Part shown: one piece after another, positions 8,676 through 19,100 of the stretch
How the letters are laid out: every line of letters begins with the position of its first letter
How positions within the stretch are numbered: the stretch's first letter is position 1
DNA from: Methylomonas sp.
GTDB lineage: Bacteria > Pseudomonadota > Gammaproteobacteria > Methylococcales > Methylomonadaceae
Length of the DNA: 64,000 bases
Assembly (NCBI RefSeq): GCF_023228165.1
Contig: NZ_JALOBS010000026.1
Coordinates: forward strand, 1 to 64,000
Direction of reading: 5' to 3'
Made by a program: the position numbers and the translations under genes
The notes under the pieces: model-generated
The model's database searches: none
What the model was told of the DNA's origin: nothing
Seen by the model: only the letters and a program-made list of their open reading frames with translations

Positions 8676-9475
8676 CGCCGTTTGTCCGCCGCTTGGTTTG
8701 TTTTTGCTGTTTATTGGGCGCTGCCGCTTGCAGTTCGCCGGCTGTAAAGCTGTACGCCCAGGCCGAGCATTTAAACCTGCAAGCATTGGAGTTGTCGGGC
8801 GGTCCTTATCGGTTGACGGCTTTTTATCAACCCGGGCAGACCGGCAATAAAACGCTGCATGTATATTTGGAAGGGGACGGTCGGCCGTGGCAACGCGGCA
8901 GATGGCCGGCCGCCGATCCCACCACGCACTCATCGTTAATGTTGCCGTTGCTGGGTCTGGATAAAAAGCCTGCATTGTATCTGGGGCGGCCGTGTTATAA
9001 CGGCCATGCGGCTGATCCTGGCTGTGAAGCCTCGCTTTGGACTTCGGGCCGGTACGGCGAAGCGGTGGTCGCTGCCATGACGGCGGCGCTGGAGCAATTC
9101 TGTTCAAGTCACGGATTTCGGCAACTGGTATTGATAGGGCATAGCGGCGGCGGCAGTTTGGCCATGCTATTGGCCGGTCGCCTTTCGCAAACTATTTTGG
9201 TGGTGACTTTGGCGGGCAATTACGATATCGATGTTTGGGCCGCATATCATCATTATCTTCCCTTAAACGAATCGCTCAATCCGGCCAGGCAACCCGAGTC
9301 CGGTATTCCAGAATGGCATTTTTTGGCGGCACTAGACCGGACCGTACCACCCGATTTGTTTTTATCGGCATTAGCCCGACGCGGCCATGCTCATGTTGAG
9401 ATTCTGCCGGCGATTGATCATCATGACGGCTGGCTGGAAGTGTGGTCGCAAATACTGAACCGGATCACCGAATAG
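8672..9475 (+). CDS. Lipoprotein alpha/beta hydrolase inside the T6SS operon
   Basis: This 267-residue protein probably starts at a TTG that overlaps the tssJ stop codon, giving tight translational coupling. A lipoprotein signal ends at GAAAC (Cys20), followed by Ser, which predicts outer-membrane retention. The nucleophile elbow GHSGGGS places Ser158 as catalytic. A late DHHDGW (His250/251) fits the catalytic His, and ALDRTVP near residue 228 may supply the acid. The substrate cannot be told. It could be a lipase/esterase acting in the periplasm or envelope. T6SS lipase effectors of the Tle families are usually not lipoproteins, so calling it an effector would be speculation. Its position between tssJ and the caspase-like gene is unusual. 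Confidence 0.75.
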   Translation: MTPFVRRLVCFCCLLGAAACSSPAVKLYAQAEHLNLQALELSGGPYRLTAFYQPGQTGNKTLHVYLEGDGRPWQRGRWPAADPTTHSSLMLPLLGLDKKPALYLGRPCYNGHAADPGCEASLWTSGRYGEAVVAAMTAALEQFCSSHGFRQLVLIGHSGGGSLAMLLAGRLSQTILVVTLAGNYDIDVWAAYHHYLPLNESLNPARQPESGIPEWHFLAALDRTVPPDLFLSALARRGHAHVEILPAIDHHDGWLEVWSQILNRITE

Positions 9476-9550
9476 CATCAGGCATTTGTCGCTATGGCGG
9501 TTTTCTGCTATTTTCGATGCAGGATTTGAACTCAACGACAAGGCGGCGGT

Positions 9551-11830
9551 ATGTCTGTAAAGCTTTTTAAAGCGCGAAAATTGGTGCTGGCGATCTCCAC
9601 TGTTTTATTGGCGTCCTGCGCCCATGAAGCCAGTAAGGAAGAAATGGCTAAGGCCACTGAGGGGTTTGTGATTCAAGACACCGACAAATTATTTGTGGTG
9701 GATTGTCTATTGCCTGGGCAGGTGCGTAAATTGGGCTCGCAAATGACCTATTTATCCGCGCGGCGTCCGATACGCACCACGGCAGCCGATTGCGAAGTGC
9801 GCGGCGGCGAATACGTGGCTTATGATCGTGCCAATTATGCCAGCGCCTTGAATATATGGTTGCCCAAAGCCAAGGAAGGCGATGCGGCCGCGCAATTGTA
9901 TGTGGGCGAGATTTTCGAAAAAGGGCTAGGTGAAAAAGCCGACTATCAGGCTGCGGCCCAATGGTATGAAAAAGCCGCCAATCAGGGCAATTTTCAAGCG
10001 CAATTAAATCTGGGTCATTTGTACGAGAAAGGCTTGGGTGTAGCGCAAAACAGGGAAACGGCCATGCGCTGGTATCGCAAATCCGCAGGGCTGGATGAAG
10101 CTGGATTGCAATTTACCCCGGCGGTCGATGCGCAAACGCTTAGCGCCAACAGTAACGATACCAGCAACGAATTGGCGGCCTTACGAGAAGAAGTCGCCCA
10201 ATCCCGCCAGGAGGCCGACCAATTACGCCGACAATTGCAAAATACCCGCCAGGAAGCGTTAGATCAACAGGAAAGTCTCCGCAAGGCCCAAGACGAATTG
10301 GAAGCCTTACGCACTAAATTGCAGCAGCAAAAGTCGCAGACGCCCGCTGGTTCCAGTGAAGTGTCGGCTTTAGAACAGCAGTTAAAAGAAAAACAAACCC
10401 AGTTAAAACGCCAGCAAGCCAAGTTGGGTGCACTGACAAAAACCTTGAGTACGGAACGCAAACGCATGCAGCAGGAGTTGCAAGCCGCCCAACAGCAAAA
10501 AACCGTCGACAAAGCTACCGATACCGCCAAGAACGATTTGGAAAACCGTCTCAGTCAGCAAATCGAAACCTATCAAAACCAGTCCGCCGAATTGACCAGC
10601 TGGTTAACTTCCGGTAAACAGTTGGATAGAACGAAAGTCGACGCCCGCAAATTGGCGTTGCAGCAACAGGCTCGGGAAATAACCAGCCTGAAAGAAAAGT
10701 TGGAGCAAAAGCAACCTACCCAACTGGCTTCCGCCGGCAACGGGCCTAACATCGAACTGCTCGAACCCTCCGTCACCGTGACCCGAGGTATTCCCAGTAT
10801 TCAGTTCAGTTTGGGAGAAGCCAGCAAACATTTGGTCGGACGCATCGATACCAAGGCGGGTCTGAGCCGGTTGCTGCTGAACGATAAACCGCTGGTGGTC
10901 GATGCCAATGGTCAGTTCGAAACCGATCTGGCCTTGCAGGGCAAGGAAACCCTGGTACGTTTGGTCGCTACCGATAAGCGCAATCAAAGCAGTGATCTCA
11001 GTCTGCGTTTACTGGCGTCCGATCATACCGAGCAGGCGGCCTACGCCAGCAGCAACATCGCCCAACCCCACCAAGTGGGCGATATTCAGTTTGGTAAGTT
11101 CTATGCGCTGATCATTGGCAATGACGACTATAAAGCCTATCCGGATCTGCAAACGCCGATCACCGATGCCAAAAGTCTGGAAGTGCTGTTGCGGGAACGT
11201 TATGGGTTCAAAACTAAAATTTTATTAAACGCCAATCGTCACGCCATTATGTCGGCATTGAATGAGCTGAACCAAAAACTCACCGAACAGGATAATCTGC
11301 TGATTTATTATGCGGGCCACGGTGAAATCGATCAAAAAACACAAAGCGCCTATTGGTTGCCGGTGGATTCGGAAGTCGGTAATACCGCCAACTGGATTTC
11401 CAGTCAAAGTATCACGGAATATCTAAGTATCATGCCGGCCCGGCACATCATGGTAGTGGCCGACTCCTGTTATTCCGGAGCATTGACCGGCTCCGCCGTG
11501 GCACGTTTACCGGACGGCATGGACGCAGCCAAACGCGAACGCTGGCTGAAGGCTATGAATAGCCGTAAGGCCCGTACCGTCCTGACCTCGGGCGGGGTGA
11601 AGCCGGTCATGGATAGCGGCGGCGGCAATCATTCCGTATTTGCCAACGCGTTTTTAAAAGTGTTACGCGGTAATAAACGGGTGATCGAAGATTACGACAT
11701 CTTCCGGGATGTGGCCAATCAGGTACGTGTTTCCGCTTCCAAAGCCGGTTTCGAACAAACGCCCCAATATGCGCCCTTGCAACATGCCGGCCATGAAGGC
11801 AGTCCCTTCTTTTTTGTTCCCGAGGCTTAA
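9551..11830 (+). CDS. Lipoprotein with Sel1 repeats, coiled coil and caspase-like (peptidase C14) domain
   Basis: This is a 759-residue protein. A lipoprotein signal ends at LASC (Cys23, then Ala). Two Sel1-type repeats follow at about 95-182 (AAAQLYVGEIFEKGLG and FQAQLNLGHLYEKGLG). Residues about 200-390 are a long Gln/Glu/Leu-rich coiled coil. A beta-rich linker at about 395-500 leads to a caspase-fold domain at about 512-755. That domain has FYALIIGNDDYK, the catalytic His in YYAGHGE (His590) and the catalytic Cys in ADSCYSG (Cys640), so it looks active. It sits between the hydrolase and tagH in one T6SS operon. It may be anchored at the outer membrane with the protease facing the periplasm. 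Its role (processing protease, structural partner or effector) is unknown. Confidence 0.85.
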   Translation: MSVKLFKARKLVLAISTVLLASCAHEASKEEMAKATEGFVIQDTDKLFVVDCLLPGQVRKLGSQMTYLSARRPIRTTAADCEVRGGEYVAYDRANYASALNIWLPKAKEGDAAAQLYVGEIFEKGLGEKADYQAAAQWYEKAANQGNFQAQLNLGHLYEKGLGVAQNRETAMRWYRKSAGLDEAGLQFTPAVDAQTLSANSNDTSNELAALREEVAQSRQEADQLRRQLQNTRQEALDQQESLRKAQDELEALRTKLQQQKSQTPAGSSEVSALEQQLKEKQTQLKRQQAKLGALTKTLSTERKRMQQELQAAQQQKTVDKATDTAKNDLENRLSQQIETYQNQSAELTSWLTSGKQLDRTKVDARKLALQQQAREITSLKEKLEQKQPTQLASAGNGPNIELLEPSVTVTRGIPSIQFSLGEASKHLVGRIDTKAGLSRLLLNDKPLVVDANGQFETDLALQGKETLVRLVATDKRNQSSDLSLRLLASDHTEQAAYASSNIAQPHQVGDIQFGKFYALIIGNDDYKAYPDLQTPITDAKSLEVLLRERYGFKTKILLNANRHAIMSALNELNQKLTEQDNLLIYYAGHGEIDQKTQSAYWLPVDSEVGNTANWISSQSITEYLSIMPARHIMVVADSCYSGALTGSAVARLPDGMDAAKRERWLKAMNSRKARTVLTSGGVKPVMDSGGGNHSVFANAFLKVLRGNKRVIEDYDIFRDVANQVRVSASKAGFEQTPQYAPLQHAGHEGSPFFFVPEA

Positions 11831-11871
11831 ATTTAAATGCAACCAAGCGTTTTATTCGGTAGGTATGAGTT

Positions 11872-13362
11872 ATGGTGTTAATTCTCAGAGTCCTAACCTA
11901 TAAAGGCTTACCGTCCGATCAGCCCATTAGCGCCCAGTTCGATGGTCAAGGCGGTTCGATTGGTCGGGCGCCGAATAATCAATTGGTTCTGCCCGATCCG
12001 GAAAAATTTATTTCCCGGGTGCATGCCAGCATCATTTGCGAAGCCGGGCGGTATTTTATTGAGGACAGCAGTACCGGTGGGACTTATATCAACGACAGTG
12101 AAATCCCGCTGCAGCAAAGCAAAGCACCGCTATCGGACGGCGAAAAAATCCGGATAGGCGAATACGAATTGCTGGCGACCATTGCGGAGTCGGCTACGGC
12201 TGGTTTTGCCGTCAATATAGAACAACCGGTAAGGCAATTGGATTTGGCCCAAAACAGTGTGCTGGACGGCCCTTTTGTGCCTGCGCAGTCAGACGTATCC
12301 CAGCCCAAAGCGGACTTTTTTTCCAGCTTTGTTGAACAACCCGAATCGTCGGCAATTCATCAAAGTTTTACCCCGCCGCAAATTGCCGAAACGCCGGGTA
12401 GCGCGGCAGTTGACGATCTGGATTTCGGCGATTTGTTATCCAAACTGGATGAGCTGCCGGGTATTAATAGTCCCGCAGGCAGCAAACAGTCCGCCGATTT
12501 GCCGCCCTTGCCGGCTGATTTTTTTGCCGAAGAACAGCCTAAGCCGGAGGAAGCAAGCCCGTTTGAGTTTGCGACTGAGGAGGCTGAAACACCATGGCAG
12601 CCATCTAATGAAACCCCGACGGAAGAACCGCAAGTTCCTCCATTCGACATGCCGGAACCCGCGCCGACGACTTTTCAAGAACCGGCAATCGAAGCCGTTT
12701 TTCCCGCTCAGCCCGTGGATCGCTCTGAAATAGTCGAGCCGAAGAAATCGACAGCGCAACCCACGCCGGCGGTAAGTGCCGCCGCGGATGACGCACTATT
12801 GCGCGAATTTTTGGCCGGAGCCGGTATTAGCGATTCGCATTTTATGCCGCCGGAGCAATGGCCGGCATTGATGAGAACTTCCGGCGAATTATTGCGCAGC
12901 ATGGTGCAGGGCCTGATGCAGGTACTGAGGGCCAGGGCGGAATTGAAAAGCCAGTTTCGGGTCTCGGTGACAACCATGCGCTCGGTCGATAATAACCCGC
13001 TCAAATTCACGCCGAACGTCGACGATGCCATTAAACTGATTCTGGCGCCCACCAACCCGGGGTTTTTGCCGCCCAAACAGGCCGTCAGTGAAGGCTTCAA
13101 CGACATCATGAATCATCAGATTGCCATGACTGCCGGCATTCAGGCGGCGTTGGCGGAGATTTTACGCAGTTTCGATCCGCAACGGATAGAAAAGACGCAA
13201 GCAGAGGGGGTTTTGTTTCAGAAAAAGACCAAATGCTGGGAATATTATGTTGAAAAATACCCGCAGCTCAAGGCGGTCGCTCAGGAAGAATTTTTTGGCG
13301 ACGCATTTGCCGACGCCTATGAAAAACAAATGCTGTTACTAAGCCGGGCAGCGAAAAATTAA
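11872..13362 (+). CDS. tagH: T6SS FHA-domain protein TagH (Fha/ImpI)
   Basis: This 496-residue cytoplasmic protein has an FHA domain at about 20-100 (GGSIGRAPNNQLVLPD, FISRVHASI, STGGTYIND). A long Pro/Glu/Ala-rich linker follows at about 125-300. The conserved TagH C-terminal domain is at about 300-490 (LLREFLAGAGI, DDAIKLILAPTNPGFLPP). FHA proteins bind phosphothreonine and, in Pseudomonas, are the PpkA substrate that activates secretion. The neighbouring kinase and phosphatase genes fit that pathway. Confidence 0.92.
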   Translation: MVLILRVLTYKGLPSDQPISAQFDGQGGSIGRAPNNQLVLPDPEKFISRVHASIICEAGRYFIEDSSTGGTYINDSEIPLQQSKAPLSDGEKIRIGEYELLATIAESATAGFAVNIEQPVRQLDLAQNSVLDGPFVPAQSDVSQPKADFFSSFVEQPESSAIHQSFTPPQIAETPGSAAVDDLDFGDLLSKLDELPGINSPAGSKQSADLPPLPADFFAEEQPKPEEASPFEFATEEAETPWQPSNETPTEEPQVPPFDMPEPAPTTFQEPAIEAVFPAQPVDRSEIVEPKKSTAQPTPAVSAAADDALLREFLAGAGISDSHFMPPEQWPALMRTSGELLRSMVQGLMQVLRARAELKSQFRVSVTTMRSVDNNPLKFTPNVDDAIKLILAPTNPGFLPPKQAVSEGFNDIMNHQIAMTAGIQAALAEILRSFDPQRIEKTQAEGVLFQKKTKCWEYYVEKYPQLKAVAQEEFFGDAFADAYEKQMLLLSRAAKN

Positions 13363-13397
13363 TAATCTCCATCGCTTTCGGGCTTGGGAACTAAAAT

Positions 13398-14738
13398 ATG
13401 TCAGAAAATAATCGGATAGTCTGGTCTGAGGGAATGTTTCTTCGCCCTCAGCATTTTCAACAGCATGATCGCTATATAGAAAGTCTGGTGCGGGGCTTAT
13501 CCCAGGGGGTCAGGACTTATTTATGGGGATTTTCCCGCCTCAAGCTGGATCAAACCTGTCTGGCCATCGGTAAACTGGGCCTGAGCGAATGCAGTGGGGT
13601 GTTTCAGGACGGCACGCCGTTCAATCTGCCGCAGGACGACGATTTACCGTTGCCGCTGGAAGTGCCGGAAGATGAAAAAGCCAGCGTGGTTTATCTGGCC
13701 CTACCGTTGCGGCGTTCGGATGCCATCGAAGTGGACAGCGAATCGTATCCCGACAATATGGCCCGCTATCATTTGGGCGAGCGGCAGGTACGCGACCATA
13801 ACAGCGGCGCGGATGGCCGCTACGATGTGCAAATCGGCAGCCTGAGGCCGCGCTTGATGTGCGACAGCCAGGAGCGTTCCGGCTATGTCTGTTTAGGCGT
13901 GGCGCGTATTATCGAACTGCGGGCCGATAAAACCGTTATCTTGGACGATCAATACATTCCGCCGGCCGTGCATTGTTCCAGTGCCGGTATCCTGGCCGGC
14001 TTTGCCCGCGAGTTGCAGGGTTTGTTTCATACCCGCGGCGAGGCCTTGGCGGCCCGGGTGGCGGGTGGCGGGCAGGGCGGCGGCGTGGCGGAAATCGCCG
14101 ATTTCATGTTGCTGCAAATGATCAATCGCTATCAACCTTTGCTGGCGCATTTGGCTAATGCCGCCGCCATGCACCCGGAAGAGTTCTTTCAATTATGTTT
14201 GCAGCTGGCCGGCGAGTTGTCGACGTTTTACCGGCCCGGTAAGCGGCCGATGGCTTTTCCAGACTACAAACACGATGATTTGAAATTCAGCTTTATTCCC
14301 TTGATCGACGAATTGCGCGGTTTGCTGAGCATGGTGCTTGAGCAAAATGCGGTGCAATTGCCGCTGGCCGAAGTCAAGCCGGGTGTGTACGTGGCCAAGC
14401 GTCCGGAAATCAATTTGCTGGAAGGGGCCATCTTCGTGTTGGCGGCCAAGGCGCAAGTCTCTTCGGAACTGATTCGGTCGCACTTCCCGCCGCAAGTCAA
14501 AATCGGCCCGGTAGAAGATATACAAACATTAGTCCGTTCGGCATTGCCGGGTATCAGTATCCAGGCCCTGCCGGTGGCGCCGCGGCAGATTCCTTATCAT
14601 GCCGGTTATTCGTATTTCGAATTGAATAAGCAAAGCGAGCTGTGGGGCAAAATGTCGGCCTCCGGCGGTTTTGCCATTCATATCGGCGGGAGTTTTCCGG
14701 AATTGCAGCTCGAGTTTTGGGCCATTAGAAAAGGTTGA
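13398..14738 (+). CDS. tssK: T6SS baseplate-membrane connector TssK
   Basis: This 446-residue protein has the hallmark TssK start: IVWSEGMFLRPQHFQQHDRY. TssK trimers connect the baseplate (TssEFG) to the membrane complex through TssL and TssM. Length and overall pattern are normal for the family. It follows tagH by 35 bp and precedes tssL by 5 bp in the same operon. Confidence 0.96.
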   Translation: MSENNRIVWSEGMFLRPQHFQQHDRYIESLVRGLSQGVRTYLWGFSRLKLDQTCLAIGKLGLSECSGVFQDGTPFNLPQDDDLPLPLEVPEDEKASVVYLALPLRRSDAIEVDSESYPDNMARYHLGERQVRDHNSGADGRYDVQIGSLRPRLMCDSQERSGYVCLGVARIIELRADKTVILDDQYIPPAVHCSSAGILAGFARELQGLFHTRGEALAARVAGGGQGGGVAEIADFMLLQMINRYQPLLAHLANAAAMHPEEFFQLCLQLAGELSTFYRPGKRPMAFPDYKHDDLKFSFIPLIDELRGLLSMVLEQNAVQLPLAEVKPGVYVAKRPEINLLEGAIFVLAAKAQVSSELIRSHFPPQVKIGPVEDIQTLVRSALPGISIQALPVAPRQIPYHAGYSYFELNKQSELWGKMSASGGFAIHIGGSFPELQLEFWAIRKG

Positions 14739-14743
14739 TAGTC

Positions 14744-16126
14744 ATGAGTGAAAACGATCCCTTCGGACCTTTCGGCGATGATGACCGCACGGTCATCCGG
14801 CCCATGCCGGGTGGACGGCGTCCGGCTCCGGCTCAGACGCCTCCGGCGCAACCTGCGCAAACGGTGCAGCCCGCAGCCACTTTTGCGGCGCCCCCACCGC
14901 CTCCTTCACCCGCGCCCATGCCGGGATTCAATCCATCCGCGCCGGTAGCCTTGCCGACCTCGGAGTTTCAGCAGAATCCCATGGCGGCGGCGGCATTGTC
15001 GATGATTTCACTGGCCAGCCGCTTGCGGCAAACCGCGGTTTATCCGGCGGTGGACGAACTGCGCCAGCGCTTGTCGGCCGAAGTCAGCGGCTTCGAAAAT
15101 AAGTTATTACAGTCCGGCACCAGTGCCGATCATGTGCGCATGGCCAGCTATGCGCTATGCAGCTTTCTGGATGAAACTATACTCAACACCCCTTGGGGCT
15201 CACAGAGTAATTGGGGCCATCAAAGCCTGTTGATTTCCTTTCACAAGGAAGCCTGGGGTGGCGAGAAATTTTTCGACATCATCGGCATGCTGGTCAAACA
15301 ACCGGCCCAGAATCTGCATTTAATCGAACTGGCTTATTTGTTTCTCAGTTTAGGCTTTCAAGGCAAGTTTCGGATTCTGACTAATGGTCTGAACGAGCTG
15401 GAAAAATACCGGCTTGAGCTTTATCAGCTGATAGAGCGGGTGAAGGGCGATTACGAACGGGAACTATCGCCGCGCTGGCAGGGTTTACGCGACGTGCGCA
15501 ACGCTTTGGTGCGCTACGTGCCGTTATGGGTGGTCGGTGCGGTATTGGGCGTGGCTTTGATTTTGGTTTATATCGGCTTTGTGCTGGCGTTGAACGCCCG
15601 GTCGGACCAACTTTTTGCCGAACTATTCGGCTTGGGCAAGCAACCGATCGAAATCGCCCAGACCGCTACCAGCGTGATGCCGGTGCCGGTAGCGAAGCCG
15701 GTGGTGCCGGAACGCCGCGAACGCTTTAAGCAATTGCTGGCCAAGGAAATTGCCGCCGATATGGTCGAGGTGGTGGACGACAAATTATTGCGCATCCGTA
15801 ATTCGTTTGCCTCCGGCAGCGACCAACTCAAACCCGAATTCGAACCCATGCTGAAAAAAATCTCCGACGAACTGGTGGCGGGTAATGACCGGGTATTGGT
15901 GACCGGTCATTCCGATAATGTACCGATCCGCTCCGCGCGCTTCCCGTCCAATTGGCATTTATCCACGGCCAGGGCCAAATCGGTCAGCGACGATATGTTG
16001 AAGGTGGCGCCGGCGCTGCAAGGCAAAATCCGTTCCGAAGGCCGGGCGGACAGCGAAGGCCTGGTGCCTAACGATACTCCCGAACATCGTGCGATTAATC
16101 GCCGTGTCGATTTACTGATTCAGTGA
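14744..16126 (+). CDS. tssL: T6SS inner-membrane protein TssL with C-terminal OmpA-like domain
   Basis: About 460 residues from the ATG at 14744, with AAGG 9 nt upstream. An in-frame TTG at 14735 overlaps the tssK stop but has no better ribosome site. The N-terminus is rich in Pro, Ala and Gln. The DotU/TssL cytoplasmic domain follows at about 70-250 (ALCSFLDETILNTPWG near 140). A single membrane helix lies at about 257-285. The periplasmic end carries an OmpA-like peptidoglycan-binding domain (VTGHSDNVPI, LSTARAKSV, NRRVDLLI). This is an extended or specialised TssL that can grip the cell wall without a separate TagL. Confidence 0.95.
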   Translation: MSENDPFGPFGDDDRTVIRPMPGGRRPAPAQTPPAQPAQTVQPAATFAAPPPPPSPAPMPGFNPSAPVALPTSEFQQNPMAAAALSMISLASRLRQTAVYPAVDELRQRLSAEVSGFENKLLQSGTSADHVRMASYALCSFLDETILNTPWGSQSNWGHQSLLISFHKEAWGGEKFFDIIGMLVKQPAQNLHLIELAYLFLSLGFQGKFRILTNGLNELEKYRLELYQLIERVKGDYERELSPRWQGLRDVRNALVRYVPLWVVGAVLGVALILVYIGFVLALNARSDQLFAELFGLGKQPIEIAQTATSVMPVPVAKPVVPERRERFKQLLAKEIAADMVEVVDDKLLRIRNSFASGSDQLKPEFEPMLKKISDELVAGNDRVLVTGHSDNVPIRSARFPSNWHLSTARAKSVSDDMLKVAPALQGKIRSEGRADSEGLVPNDTPEHRAINRRVDLLIQ

Positions 16127-16134
16127 GAGCATAA

Positions 16135-19100
16135 ATGGGCAAGCTCAAAGCATTTTTTACCAATAAATGGGTTATTCAGTTTCTGGGTTTGCTGGCGTTC
16201 AGCATCCTGATCTGGCTGGCCGGGCCATTGATTGCCATCGCCGGCAGCGCGCCGCTGGAATCGGAACTGGTCAGGATTTTGGTCATCGCCACCCTGTTTG
16301 TCAGCTGGGTGATTTACCGGCTGATCATGCAGATTCGGGCTGGTAACACCGAAAAACAACTGGTCGAGCAATTGGTCACCAACGATGCCGATCAGATTGC
16401 CATGGCGTCCGAAGATGAAGTGGACACACTACGGAAAGGCTTTGAAGAAGCCTTGACGGTGTTGAAGCAGTCGCGCACGGAAGCCAAATCCGGCAGCCAG
16501 TATATTTATCAATTACCCTGGTATGCCATTATCGGCGCGCCGGGTTCCGGTAAAACCACCGCCTTGATCAATTCCGGTCTGCATTTTCCGTTGGCGGAAA
16601 AGCTCGGCAAGCATTCGATCAAAGGCGTCAGCGGCACCCGGAATTGCGACTGGTGGTTTGCCGACGATGCGGTGTTTTTAGATACCGCCGGCCGCTATAC
16701 CACCCAGGAAAGCCACCAGGCGGTGGATGCGGCCGGATGGGCCGGGTTTTTAAATCTGATCAAAAAACATCGGCCGTTGCGGCCCTTGAACGGTGTCATC
16801 GTCGCCACCAGTATTTCCGACCTGTTGCAGCAATCCGAGCAGGAACGGGTCGAACATGCCAAAGCCATTCGCAACCGTATCAACGAACTGTATCAACAGC
16901 TGGGCGTGCGCTTGCCGGTGTATTTGCTGTTTACCAAAGCCGACTTGGTAGCTGGATTCAGTGACTTTTTCGCCGATTTAACCCCGGAACAGCGCGCCCA
17001 GGTCTGGGGGGAAACCTTCTCCGCCACTACCTTGCAGGGCGACCACGATGTGGTGGGCCAGTATGGCGACGCTTATGCCGAATTGCTGCAGCGTTTGCAA
17101 ATGCGCACACTCAGACGTATTCAAGATGAGCGGGATATGCAGCGCCGGGCGGCCATTCTGGATTTTCCGCAGCAGATGGCTTTGTTAAAGCCGGCCATGC
17201 TGGATTTTTTGCAGGCGACGTTTGCGGTCAATCGTTATGAGCAAGCGGTATTATTGCGCGGGGTGTATTTCACCAGCGGCACCCAGGAAGGCACGCCCAT
17301 CGACCGGGTGCTGGGCATTCTGGCCGGCGCCTTTCGTCTGGATAGGCAAGCCGCGCCGATGTATAGCGGCAAAGGTAAAAGCTATTTCCTGACCCGTTTG
17401 TTAAAGGACGTATTGTTCCCGGAGGCGGAGCTGGCCGGACAAGATCCCAAATTGGCCAAACGTAAACGTTTGATGCAAATGGCCGCGTATATCGGTTCCG
17501 GTTTGCTGTTCTTGCTGGTGATTGGTTTGTGGACCGCCAGTTATTTCAACAACCAGTCCATGCTGGATAAGGTAGAGGCGCAGATCGCCGAATACCATGC
17601 CCTCAAAAGCAGCGGCAGCGATAGTCAAGGCAATTTCAACGCCTTGTTGCCGCGCTTGAATATCTTGCTGGGCATTCAGGATGTCTATAAAGACAGTGGC
17701 ATCATGTCCGGCTTCGGCCTCTCGCAAGCCGACAAAATTCAGGCCGCCGCCGAGCATAGTTACGAAACGATATTGCGCAATTATTTTTTACCCGCCATTC
17801 AGATGCGTTTGAAGGAACGCATGCAGGGGCAGGAGGCTAACAACCTGGATGTGTTGTACCAGCTGTTGAAAGTTTATTTGATGTTCAATCAGACCGATAA
17901 ACTCGATCCCGCTACCGCCATGGCCTGGATACGCGCGGATTGGGACAGGCAATACGCGACCGACCCGGAAAGTCTGGGACAGTTGGTGCGGCATTTGGAT
18001 AATCTACTCAAGCTGCAACTGGACCCGATCCAAATCGATGAAGGCTTTGTCGGCGCAGTACGGAATAAGCTCACCCAGGTGCCGTTGATCGGCCAGATCT
18101 ATTCCCGCTTCAAAACCGAGGCCTTGATAGACCAGAGTCACGATTTTAAGTTAGGTAAAGCTTTGGGGCCGGACACCACCCGGGTATTCGTGTTGTCGGA
18201 CGGCAAGGATGTATCGGCTTATACCATTCCGGGTCTATTCACGGCCTACGGTTATACCGAACTGTTTCTAAAAAAAAGTCGGAATTTCGTCAAGGATGCC
18301 GTGGAGCAAAATTGGGTATTGGGTAGCCAGTCCAAGGCTGATGTCTTGCAAGTTCAGCAACTGCATGGCGAATTGAAAAAGCTGTATTTAAACGAATACC
18401 AGGCGGCCTGGTCCGATTTGCTGGCTAAATTGAAACTGCAATCGGCGATGACTACCAATCAGACCGCGCAAATCCTGGACATTTTGTCGCGCCCGGACGG
18501 GCCGTTGCATGCCTTGCTGGCCAGTATCGACGACAATACCGCCCTAAGCCGCTTGAATAAGCAAGTCAGCGATGCATTGGCCAACGTCGCCGATAAAGCC
18601 ATGGCGGCGGTAGGTGCGGCAGGCAGCCAAACTCTGGCTTTGGCCCAGGATGCCGCCGGTCTGGACAGCGGCCCCGATCCCGTGCAGATGGTGGAAGATA
18701 AGTTTGAACCATTGCGTAATCTAGTCGCGGGCGGGCCGGACAAACCGAGTGCCTTGGACCCGGTATTACAACAATTGAAAAGCCTGCGCGATTATTTTTT
18801 GCAACTCAGCAGCGCCAATACCGGCGGCCAGGCTTTGCAAAATCAGGCCAATTTATTTAGCGGCGCCGGCATGGATGTCCTGAAACAGGCGCAGTTGGAA
18901 TTTGCCCGTTTGCCGGAGCCTTTAAAAACCTGGTTTCAGATTATCGTCAATAGCGGCGGCAATAAACTGTCTTCGGCGGCCAAGGCCCAGCTCAGTGATA
19001 TGGTCAAAACGGGTGTTGCTTCACCTTGCAAAGCCGCCTTGAACGGCCGTTATCCGTTTTCCAGCGCTTCGTCGCAGGACGTACTGCTGGCCGATTTTGC

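Noticed and set aside
8652..9107. 151-codon minus-strand frame opposite the hydrolase gene
   Set aside because: Antisense shadow of a lipoprotein hydrolase with clear signal peptide and catalytic motifs.
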